Below are positions 34,358 to 40,335 of a stretch of DNA of 40,335 nucleotides, piece by piece (the first letter of the stretch is position 1; every line of letters begins with the position of its first letter). The notes beneath the pieces were generated by a model, which ran no database searches, was not told the DNA's origin, and saw only the letters and a program-made list of their open reading frames with translations. Where the stretch lies: the NCBI GenBank assembly GCA_009903795.1, contig WYER01000021.1, forward strand, positions 1 through 40,335. The letters are read 5' to 3'. Both the position numbers and the translations under genes were made by a program. The DNA comes from Nitrososphaerota archaeon. GTDB lineage: Archaea; Thermoproteota; Nitrososphaeria; Conexivisphaerales; UBA164.

Positions 34358-35677
34358 ATGTTCAAATGTTACAAGTGCGGTCACAAGCAGAGAGATCCTG
34401 GAAGATGCGAGGTGTGCGGCTCGGCTACAACTTTTGTGCCTGATAACTTTAGCGATATTGCAGGAAAGGAGATTGCTGATCTTTCGCAGGAAGGCATATG
34501 GAGATACTCTTCATTGCTACCAAACTTTATGGAGAAAATCACCCTCGGCGAAGGGCAAACGCCGTTGCTAAAAGCATACAGATTAAGCAAGAGCCTCGGA
34601 GTCGAGCTCTATATAAAGAACGAATCAGTAAATCCAACTGGCTCTTATCTGGACAGGGGATCTGCGATAGCTGTTAGCTATGCAGTTTTTGCCAGAAAGA
34701 AAGAGATTGCTTGCGAGTCAAACGGCAACGTAGGCGCATCTTTAGCTGCTTATTCTGTAAGGGCCGGGTTATCCTGTTCTTTGTACTACAGTGAGATAAG
34801 GAGCCTGGGCAAGCTATATCAGACGCTTGCTTACGGGGCAAAGGCTATAAAAGGCAAAATACCTGAAAACGTTGATAGCAATGTCCACGTGAGTGGAGAA
34901 TCTGACTCTTATTTTCTTACAGGGATGAAAACTCTTTCTTACGAAATATTTGAAAAAGCAAGGGACATGTTTGATTACATATTCATGAGCGTTGGCGAAG
35001 GAGGGGGTATTTCAATGCTCTTTGCCGGCTTTCAGGATCTGTTTGAGCTCTACAGAACCAGGATTCCCTCTTTGGTTGGCGTATATCTTACTAACAGGAG
35101 TAACGTTGTAGATGACCTTGTAACAGGCGGTATGCACTCAGCGCTGGCTGATTTTGCTATCAAGGTAACAAACGGGTTCAAGATAAAAGTTGAAGACGAA
35201 GAAGTCATAGAGGCAGAAAAGATGTTAGCGAGGGCCGAAGGACTCTTTGCGGAGCCATCAGCTTCGGTTGCTTTGGCCGGTCTTATAAAGGCGGTAGACT
35301 GGAACCTGTTGAATAAAGGAAGTAAGATCCTGTACATACTAACAGGAACAGGCCTGAAGGATCCTGTGGTAATCGGGACTTTTTTAGGCATTAAAGACAG
35401 GAACGGGTCAGATAAAGTTATAACTAAAATGAGTGACACAAAAAAGGCAATCCTTAATATACTTTATGTATCTCCAGCTTATGGCTACTATATATGGAAA
35501 AAACTGAAGGAGTTTGGGATTGAAAAAACATTGCCTGACGTATACGTTGCGCTCACAAATCTTCAAAAAGAAGGACTGATAGAAGTAAAAGAAGTAAAAA
35601 AAGAAGGAAGAACGAGCAAGCTCTATGAACTAACTCAGAAGGGTAGAAAGTTTATAGAACTTTTCCTTTCATACTGA
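34358..35677 (+). CDS. Threonine-synthase-like pseudoenzyme fused to a PadR-like winged helix
   Basis: The 439-residue protein starts with a zinc ribbon (Cys4, Cys7, Cys17, Cys20) as in archaeal threonine synthase. The PLP fold-type II core has LGEGQTPLLKAYRL, KNESVNPTGSYLDRGSA (about 87-103), ESNGNVGASLAAYSVRAG, a GEGGGISMLFAGF phosphate loop and ILTGTGLKDP. In threonine synthases the phrase is NPTGSFKDRG; here Leu98 stands where the PLP-binding Lys belongs, so normal catalysis is not expected. Residues about 366-435 form a winged helix (KAILNILYVSPAYGYYIWKK, PDVYVALTNLQKEGLIEV, KLYELTQKGRKFIEL) resembling PadR. A ligand-sensing transcription factor is inferred. Confidence 0.85.
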   Translation: MFKCYKCGHKQRDPGRCEVCGSATTFVPDNFSDIAGKEIADLSQEGIWRYSSLLPNFMEKITLGEGQTPLLKAYRLSKSLGVELYIKNESVNPTGSYLDRGSAIAVSYAVFARKKEIACESNGNVGASLAAYSVRAGLSCSLYYSEIRSLGKLYQTLAYGAKAIKGKIPENVDSNVHVSGESDSYFLTGMKTLSYEIFEKARDMFDYIFMSVGEGGGISMLFAGFQDLFELYRTRIPSLVGVYLTNRSNVVDDLVTGGMHSALADFAIKVTNGFKIKVEDEEVIEAEKMLARAEGLFAEPSASVALAGLIKAVDWNLLNKGSKILYILTGTGLKDPVVIGTFLGIKDRNGSDKVITKMSDTKKAILNILYVSPAYGYYIWKKLKEFGIEKTLPDVYVALTNLQKEGLIEVKEVKKEGRTSKLYELTQKGRKFIELFLSY

Positions 35678-35796
35678 GAATTGCTTGCTTACTGGTATCG
35701 TAAAAGACAAGAGTCTCTAACATTTTTTGTATAACATAATCGTTAGCTGTCCTTTCATTAAGGTCATGGCTTACCGCTTTATTAATGTGTTTGCCT

Positions 35797-36094
35797 TTAC
35801 AAAACGAACGAAAGCCTTGCCTCTTCTAGAGGCTGGGTAAAATTTAAATTACTAAAACATTGTAAAGCGTATTAAAGCGTGTCCCGTAAGGGAATGTCAC
35901 ACGAGGGCTCTCCCTATACCGAGTTCTTTGAGGATATGGTTAAGTGGCTGAAGGCACAGCCAGTGGTCTACAATTAGCGAACGGAGCGGGGTGGGCAACC
36001 ACTAGCTATGAAGAGATGAAGATGAAGGCGGTAAACCACGAACCCATGATCCGCCTTAAAGGAACAATCGCCTTTAAGGCGGGGAGGATGTCAG
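35797..36094 (+). mobile_element. Solo IS605/TnpB-derived element, copy B
   Basis: This 298-bp unit is near-identical to copy A (22056-22347), with scattered differences and a slightly different segment around 35970. It has the left-end TTACAAAACGAACGAAAGCC and hairpin, a right-end hairpin CGCCTTTAAGGCG (36069-36081) and GGGAGGATGTCAG. Near the right end the plus strand reads ATTSYEEMKMKAVNHEPMIR, a TnpB-tail-like phrase, in an open frame. It occupies most of the 450-base gap before the Nudix gene and ends 38 bases from that gene's ATG. There are no catalytic motifs. Confidence 0.7.
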
Positions 36095-36131
36095 CCATAA
36101 TCTTAAATAACGAAGATTGCTTAGCACCTGT

Positions 36132-36665
36132 ATGGATCTGCCAAAGATTTTAAGTTCAGAATTGATATACAAGGGGCGCGTATTCGCTGTATACAAAGAA
36201 ATTTTTATGACAGAAAAAGGGGAGACAGTTATAGAGGTTGTAAGACATAGAGGCGCCGTAGCCATTCTGCCCGTGCTTAGCGATGGCAGGATAGTACTTG
36301 AAAAACAGTACCGGTATTCTATAAGGGATTTTATATATGAAGTTCCTGCGGGTACGCTAGAAGAAAATGAAAAACCAGAAAGCTGCGCGAAAAGAGAGCT
36401 TACAGAAGAGACTGGCTTCGTAGCTGAGACGCTTGATTACATAACAAAGATATTGATGAGCCCAGGTTATGTAGATGAGCAAATTTACCTTTTTGTTGCC
36501 CGTGTAAAGCAGAACGTAACTCAAACCAACCTTGACAGAGATGAAATCATCCAGACAGTTATAATGAAACCCGAAGAAGCTATAGAAATGATAAGGAACG
36601 GAAAAATAATAGATGCAAAAACAATAAGTTTAATACTTCTTGCAAAATCTCTTGGTTACATTTAG
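36132..36665 (+). CDS. Nudix hydrolase, ADP-ribose pyrophosphatase type
   Basis: The protein (177 residues from ATG 36132) carries a full Nudix box GTLEENEKPESCAKRELTEE followed by TGF, with the catalytic REx2EE acids. It also has VVRHRGAVAILPVL and PGYVDEQIYLFVARV, typical of ADP-ribose pyrophosphatases that remove toxic ADP-ribose. The frame continues upstream to TTG 36117, but ATG 36132 gives the normal N-terminus (DLPKILSSELIYKG). Mobile element copy B ends just before the start, so the promoter may lie within the element. The stop overlaps the convergent gene by four bases. Confidence 0.9.
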   Translation: MDLPKILSSELIYKGRVFAVYKEIFMTEKGETVIEVVRHRGAVAILPVLSDGRIVLEKQYRYSIRDFIYEVPAGTLEENEKPESCAKRELTEETGFVAETLDYITKILMSPGYVDEQIYLFVARVKQNVTQTNLDRDEIIQTVIMKPEEAIEMIRNGKIIDAKTISLILLAKSLGYI

Positions 36666-37410
36666 AGTTCTATCTCTAACTTTTCTGGCGGCCTTAGCGG
36701 GTATGTATTTTTCAACAGATCTTCTGGTACAGGCCTTGTACCGAACAGATCTCTTGCCTTGAGCTTTGGTTTTACTATTGATTCCCACATATCCTTGGTT
36801 AAATAGTAAACTCTGCTACCGCCCAGTTCGTGCTGGTACTGCGGCCACGGTTTTGTCTGATGAACATACCTGAAACCCATCCTGAACCCAAATGGGCTTT
36901 CAAATGTTGCCCACCATTCGTTGACGCCAACGAAGTCGAAAGCGTGCTCTATTTTTGACGCATATGCCATTATACCAAGGTTTGACTTCCTTCTGAACGT
37001 TATTGTGTGCAGACTTATTGCAACGTTTTCGTCCCAGAACCTGTGGTTAACGAGAGCCAGCAATTCCCCTTTTTCAGAAGTAACAACCAGAACATAAGAG
37101 TCCTTTATCCTGTTCTGAACCCATGCGAGTATCTCTGAATATGTTCTTACGCCAACAAGATGGTAGAAGTCTTTGTCGTACTTGTGGTCAATGAGCTGTT
37201 TCAGCGTATTGAGTATAACTTCTGCTTCTTCTTTTTTTTTGCCTCTCTAACTACTACTGTTTCCCCTTCTTTTGTCTTCCACAGCTTAGGAATATACGGC
37301 ACCTGGAACCTTGGGTTTGGTGGAGCGCTCAGGTAGTCTTCAATATCTTCAATAGAGAATTTTAGATCGGTTACTGAAATAGGAACTTTTGGTTGTCCCA
37401 TATTAAACAT
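36662..37410 (-). CDS. Conserved protein of unknown function, frameshifted at a poly-A run
   Basis: The N-terminal frame from 37410 (GQPKVPISVTDLKFSIEDIE) runs to EAKKKK and then slips. Adding one base to the nine-A run (T9 on plus, 37232-37240) continues EEAEVILNTLKQLIDHKYDK, YHLVGVRTYSEILAWVQNRI, SYVLVVTSEKGELLALVNHR and the rest to 36662, giving 249 residues. The restored protein has aromatic-rich phrases (VNEWWATFESPFGFRMGFRY, HELGGSRVYYLTKDMWE) and may have a GNAT-like fold, but I cannot name it. The break could be sequencing undercall or programmed slippage. Confidence 0.65.
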
Positions 37411-37567
37411 ATTTTATGTTTAGTATTTAAACTTATTATATAGCTGATCTCTTCTTTAAACCAGCTTTCCAATTTCCTATTTCATGTTTAAAACGTATAT
37501 CCTATAAAACGTTTAACACAAAAACCGAAAAAAGATTTTTAACGTGAGTTACTAAAAAATTCTCAGA

Positions 37568-38875
37568 GTGAATGAGAACATTGAAATAAGTGTGGGCATT
37601 GATGATACAGATTCTCCCAAAGGCATGTGCACGACTTACGTAATGTACAGGTTCGTGAACAGGGCTATGGCTGAAGGTTTTGAAATAATAGGCATGCCCA
37701 GGCTTGTGAGGTTAAACCCTGCCTGTCCTTTCAAGACAAGGGGAAACGCTGCCCTTGGCGTCGACATCAGGCTAGATCAGAGCAAAATCTCGGTTTTAAA
37801 AAATATGCTGCTCGATACCATATTTGAACTTTCAGAAATTAAAGAAAAAAATACAAACCCAGCTTTTGTAATTTTTGAAAGAAAAAACATAAACGATAAG
37901 TTGGTAAATTTTTCAAGGAATGCCGTAAAAAGGGTTGTTGAATTAAACGAAGCGTTGTCTTTGATTAAAAGTTATGCTACATTTTCTTTTGGTTTTAACG
38001 GTTCAAGAGGATTGATAGGCGCGCTGGCAGCAGCGGCATATGACTTTCCTTCAGGCTACACGTATGAGCTAATAGCTTACAGGGTAAAAGAGATGAGAGG
38101 AAAGAAGCGTTTGGTAGATCCAAAATCTGTTTTTGAAGCTGATGCTGCAACGCGTGGATGTACTTTTGACAACGTTGATGCCGAAAACGGTGAGATAAAA
38201 ATAACTCCCCATACTCCGTGCCCTGTTCTGTTAGGTATAAGGGGCCTTGACGTAAACTGCATAAAAAAAGCGTTTGATCTTTTAAAAATAGAAGAACCTG
38301 TGGAAGGCTACATGGTTTATAAGACAAATCAGGCAACAGACGATCATATTATAAACCTAGAAAGGATAAATGATATAGAACCTCTTACAAGCGTTAGTAT
38401 TAAAGGTAATGTTGTAAGCCTGCCAAGACAGATAAAAGGCGGCCACGTTTTTGTTGAAATAACTGACGGTTTTGATAAGATAAGGATAGCGGCGTATGAG
38501 CCTACGAGAAGCTTTAGAAAAGTTCTCATGAGTCTTAGGCCTGGAGATTCTATTCAGGTATGGGGATCTTACAAACCTAGAGAAAATGAGCCGCCAACAA
38601 TAAACCTTGAAAAAATAAGAATAATAAATTTAGCTCAGTATGGAAAACTCATGAATCCAGTTTGTCCAGTCTGCGGAACAAGGATGAAGTCTGAAGGTAA
38701 AGATAAAGGATATCAGTGTCCTAAATGCAAGTATAAGTTAAAGAATGCCGAAAAAGTTTTTGAACCAGAAAAAAGGGATATACAGCCAGGTTTTTATGAT
38801 GTGCCTCCAAAGGCAAGAAGACATTTAAGCAAGCCTTCTTTTCTAGTAGTGTTGAAGGATGAGGGGAAAAGTTAG
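37568..38875 (+). CDS. tiaS: tRNA(Ile2) 2-agmatinylcytidine synthetase TiaS
   Basis: The 435-residue protein opens VGIDDTDSPKGMCTTYVMYR, the TiaS kinase-like start, and keeps MPRLVRLNPACPFKTRGNAA and the FSFGFNGSRGLIGALAAAAY region. A central OB fold (VSLPRQIKGGHVFVEITD) and a C-terminal zinc ribbon (PVCPVCGTRMKS ... YQCPKCKYKL) follow. TiaS joins agmatine to C34 of tRNA-Ile2 so that it reads AUA, an archaea-specific essential step. The GTG start is at 37568. It overlaps the next gene by 17 bases, so the two are co-translated. Confidence 0.95.
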   Translation: MNENIEISVGIDDTDSPKGMCTTYVMYRFVNRAMAEGFEIIGMPRLVRLNPACPFKTRGNAALGVDIRLDQSKISVLKNMLLDTIFELSEIKEKNTNPAFVIFERKNINDKLVNFSRNAVKRVVELNEALSLIKSYATFSFGFNGSRGLIGALAAAAYDFPSGYTYELIAYRVKEMRGKKRLVDPKSVFEADAATRGCTFDNVDAENGEIKITPHTPCPVLLGIRGLDVNCIKKAFDLLKIEEPVEGYMVYKTNQATDDHIINLERINDIEPLTSVSIKGNVVSLPRQIKGGHVFVEITDGFDKIRIAAYEPTRSFRKVLMSLRPGDSIQVWGSYKPRENEPPTINLEKIRIINLAQYGKLMNPVCPVCGTRMKSEGKDKGYQCPKCKYKLKNAEKVFEPEKRDIQPGFYDVPPKARRHLSKPSFLVVLKDEGKS

Positions 38876-39278
38876 AAAGCTTACTGTTAACATAAACGTG
38901 CATGCTACTGAGAACGAAGAAGTTTTTAAAAACAGGATAAACCAGGAATTTGGAGAAGGTGACTTGAAAGTTGAAACGCTTTATGGACATTATGGAGATG
39001 AAATAAAGAGGATGACCTTTACTCTATCTAAGTTAGAGGCAGAAAAAGCTTCGAAAAAGCTTCTCTCCAAGTTAAGAGCTTTTGAAAGTGGCTATATACT
39101 AAACGAGATTTTAAAAGGACTTGACCGTAACTCTCTATACATAAGGGTTGACAAACAAAAGTTTGTTCAAGGTAGCTTAGAACTCAATGGAGATAAAGAA
39201 GTTAAGATAATAATAAATTTTTATTCTGAAAAAGCTGCGAAAGATTTTCTAACCGAAAAGAGCAGCGAGACCTTCTAA
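38859..39278 (+). CDS. Exosome-associated RNA-binding protein (COG1325-like)
   Basis: The 139-residue basic protein reads [40 protein letters not shown] and [20 protein letters not shown]. This order matches small archaeal RNA-binding proteins of the COG1325 group, which share an L5-like fold and are often linked to exosome and tRNA-processing genes. Its neighbour TiaS is a tRNA-modifying enzyme. The start at ATG 38859 lies inside tiaS. The 3' end overlaps the convergent L12 gene by 30 bases. Confidence 0.8.
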   Translation: MRGKVRKLTVNINVHATENEEVFKNRINQEFGEGDLKVETLYGHYGDEIKRMTFTLSKLEAEKASKKLLSKLRAFESGYILNEILKGLDRNSLYIRVDKQKFVQGSLELNGDKEVKIIINFYSEKAAKDFLTEKSSETF

Positions 39279-39560
39279 CGCTTCTCCTTTCTTTTCCTCT
39301 TCCTCTTTCTTTTCTTCCTTTGGTTGTACAGCCTGCTGAGCTGGCGCTTGCTGCTGCGCAGCTGGTGCCTGTGCTACTGGCGCTGCTGCCGCACTCTTTA
39401 GAATTTCATCTATGTTTACTTGCTTTAAAGCTGCTACTAAAGCTTTTATCTTTATTTCATCTACCTGTATTCCTACGGATTCTGAAAGCTTCTTTAAGTT
39501 ATCTTCATTAATCTCTTTGCCTGCACTATGTAAAAACAACGCAGCATATACGTAATCCAT
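39249..39560 (-). CDS. rpl12: Large-subunit stalk protein P1 (archaeal L12)
   Basis: From ATG 39560 the protein has 103 residues: [20 protein letters not shown], then a dimerisation helix ending in [13 protein letters not shown]. An Ala/Pro/Gln hinge, an [10 protein letters not shown] acidic-basic run and the C-terminal LEGLAALFG that recruits elongation factors follow. An upstream ATG at 39578 would add six residues not typical of the family. A TATA-like GTTATAAAG on the minus strand, about 39590-39600, predicts transcription near the chosen start. L12 usually follows L10 in an L11-L1-L10 cluster; here L12 is separated from any L10 gene by at least the 39579-39967 spacer. Confidence 0.93.
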   Translation of the reverse strand: MDYVYAALFLHSAGKEINEDNLKKLSESVGIQVDEIKIKALVAALKQVNIDEILKSAAAAPVAQAPAAQQQAPAQQAVQPKEEKKEEEEKKGEALEGLAALFG

Positions 39561-39589
39561 TTTTATCGACCAATTCATCTTTAACTTAA

Positions 39590-39600
39590 CTCTTTATAAC
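39590..39600 (-). promoter_or_regulatory. TATA box of the L12 gene
   Basis: The minus strand reads GTTATAAAGAG about 30-40 bases before the ATG at 39560 and only about 12-22 before the ATG at 39578, so it supports the downstream start. Confidence 0.5.
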
Positions 39601-39613
39601 TTTATCGCTCATA

Positions 39614-39857
39614 TTACAAAACGAACGAAAGCCTCACCTTTGGCAAAAGATTAATCGTATTTATGTACTTTAATTAGGATAAAATAACAAAAAGCATGCA
39701 TCGATCATAAAGTGCGTTCCATTGCAGGAAAAGAAACAAAAGCTAAACTAAAGGCTCTCGGAAAGGCATTTGTTGATTGTTGGAACGAAGTTAAGTAAAC
39801 CACGAACCTGTTATCCGTCCTAAAATAAAACTATCCCTTTAGAGAGGGAGGAGGACG
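39614..39857 (+). mobile_element. Solo IS605/TnpB-derived element, copy C (diverged)
   Basis: This 244-bp unit shares the left end TTACAAAACGAACGAAAGCC with copies A and B and a right end with AAACCACGAACC, the hairpin CCCTTTAGAGAGGG (39835-39848) and AGGAGGACG. The centre differs: it reads KETKAKLKALGKAFVDCWNE in one frame, like the N-terminus of TnpB. So copies A/B and C look like different internal deletions of a TnpB-bearing parent. It adjoins the L12 promoter. Confidence 0.6.
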
Positions 39858-39967
39858 TTTTCAAACAAACGTACTTTCAACCAGAAAGAACGTTTCGTAT
39901 TTAATCTTTTTGGCGGAGACTGCTGTGTTGAACAATTATTTATAGCGCGGCTGTCAATTCATTGCTT

Positions 39968-40335
39968 ATGTGCCCAAAAGAAAAAGACAGCCGCAATAAT
40001 AATAACAAAAGATGGGGTAATAAGTTTATCGACAAAAGGAACTGGAAGAGTTACAATGAAGAGCTTGTAATAAGGGGTGAGTTTTTGCTGCCGATAGATA
40101 TGTTTGAAAACTGGTATGAAGAATTGGATAAGATGAATGAGGGCAAGAAAGGTAGGCCCTATGAATTTCCTGAATCTTTTATAAAAATCCAGGCTGTATG
40201 GCATCAGTGGGTTGATTACAGGGGACTTGAGGGTATAGCAAGGTCACTGGAAAAGTTACGCTTGATACCTTACCATGATGATTACACAACAATATGGCAA
40301 AGAGTACATGACATGAGGCCTGAAATAAGGCTACC
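39968..40335 (+). CDS. IS5-like transposase, N-terminal part (runs off window)
   Basis: ATG 39968 opens an uninterrupted frame of 122 codons to the right edge. It begins CPKEKDSRNNNNKRWGNKF and continues NWKSYNEELVIRGEFLLPID, YEELDKMNEGKKGRPYEFPE, HQWVDYRGLEGIARSLEKLR. The NW-x-YNEELV-RGE and MNxGKKGRPYxFP phrases are those of archaeal IS5-family transposases, distantly like the ruined copy at 25305-26065. No stop or frameshift is seen so far, so it may be an active element. The catalytic domain is outside the window. Confidence 0.8.
   Translation, partial: MCPKEKDSRNNNNKRWGNKFIDKRNWKSYNEELVIRGEFLLPIDMFENWYEELDKMNEGKKGRPYEFPESFIKIQAVWHQWVDYRGLEGIARSLEKLRLIPYHDDYTTIWQRVHDMRPEIRL

Noticed and set aside
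37995-38336. Minus-strand open frame of 113 codons inside tiaS
   Set aside because: Composition is low-complexity and antisense to strongly conserved TiaS motifs; no start context.
39959-40204. Minus-strand 81-codon frame at the right edge
   Set aside because: Antisense to the intact IS5-like transposase start.

Overview
The window is chromosomal DNA of an archaeon. The evidence is a family B DNA polymerase with RNase HI, the exosome subunit Csl4, an archaeal P1/L12 stalk protein, TiaS (agmatidine synthase for tRNA-Ile2), an Lhr-type helicase with its phosphoesterase partner, an archaeal-type CCA-less tRNA-Arg, and many TATA boxes placed about 25 bases before the start codon, as in leaderless archaeal transcription. 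The DNA is AT-rich. GTG and TTG starts are common. Gene content and insertion-sequence types fit a thermophilic or acidophilic lineage (Thermoproteota/TACK or Thermoplasmata-like), but the sequence alone does not settle which.

Layout. 1-3650 is a decayed mobile zone: a transposase fragment with a stop codon, a HerA-like ATPase cut at both ends with a damaged P-loop, an AAA ATPase with tandem palindromes where its start should be, and an insertion sequence with perfect 18-bp ends but a ruined transposase. 3688-12000 holds an HD phosphohydrolase, a frameshifted MFS transporter, RNase HI overlapping DNA polymerase B, a small conserved protein, and an overlapping pair resembling NfnAB/sulfide dehydrogenase (ferredoxin:NADP oxidoreductase). 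12200-17900 is nucleic-acid maintenance: Lhr helicase, metallophosphoesterase, a broken transposase, an EF-Tu domain-2 protein without a GTPase domain, and endonuclease V with an altered catalytic residue. 18100-20800 holds a stand-alone Lrp/AsnC sensor domain, a tRNA thiolation enzyme, a polyprenyl-phosphate sugar-1-phosphate transferase, a tiny membrane protein and a PadR regulator. 20900-25200 has Mrp/NBP35, csl4, and a MarR-regulated ABC-2 exporter. 25300-26070 is a wrecked IS5-like transposase. 26180-34160 has a radical SAM protein convergent with protoporphyrinogen oxidase (heme route), tRNA-Arg, a UDP-sugar dehydrogenase, Trm112, CinA, a carbamoyltransferase, glutamate 5-kinase and DeoC. 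34358-39600 has a threonine-synthase-like protein fused to a winged helix, a Nudix hydrolase, an unknown frameshifted protein, TiaS, an exosome-linked RNA-binding protein and L12. An IS5-like transposase runs off the right edge.

The most interesting items are: (1) the threonine-synthase-like protein, which keeps the fold motifs but has Leu where the PLP lysine should be and carries a PadR-like C-terminal domain, so it may be an amino-acid-sensing regulator; (2) a family of three short elements (about 245-298 bp) sharing the same left end and right-end hairpin, apparently IS605/TnpB solo ends, one of which supplies the csl4 stop codon; (3) endonuclease V with Asn at a catalytic Asp position; (4) the AAA ATPase whose frame has no standard start codon and begins in two 15-bp palindromes. 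Two genes are broken only by one missing base in a homopolymer run, which may be sequence error.
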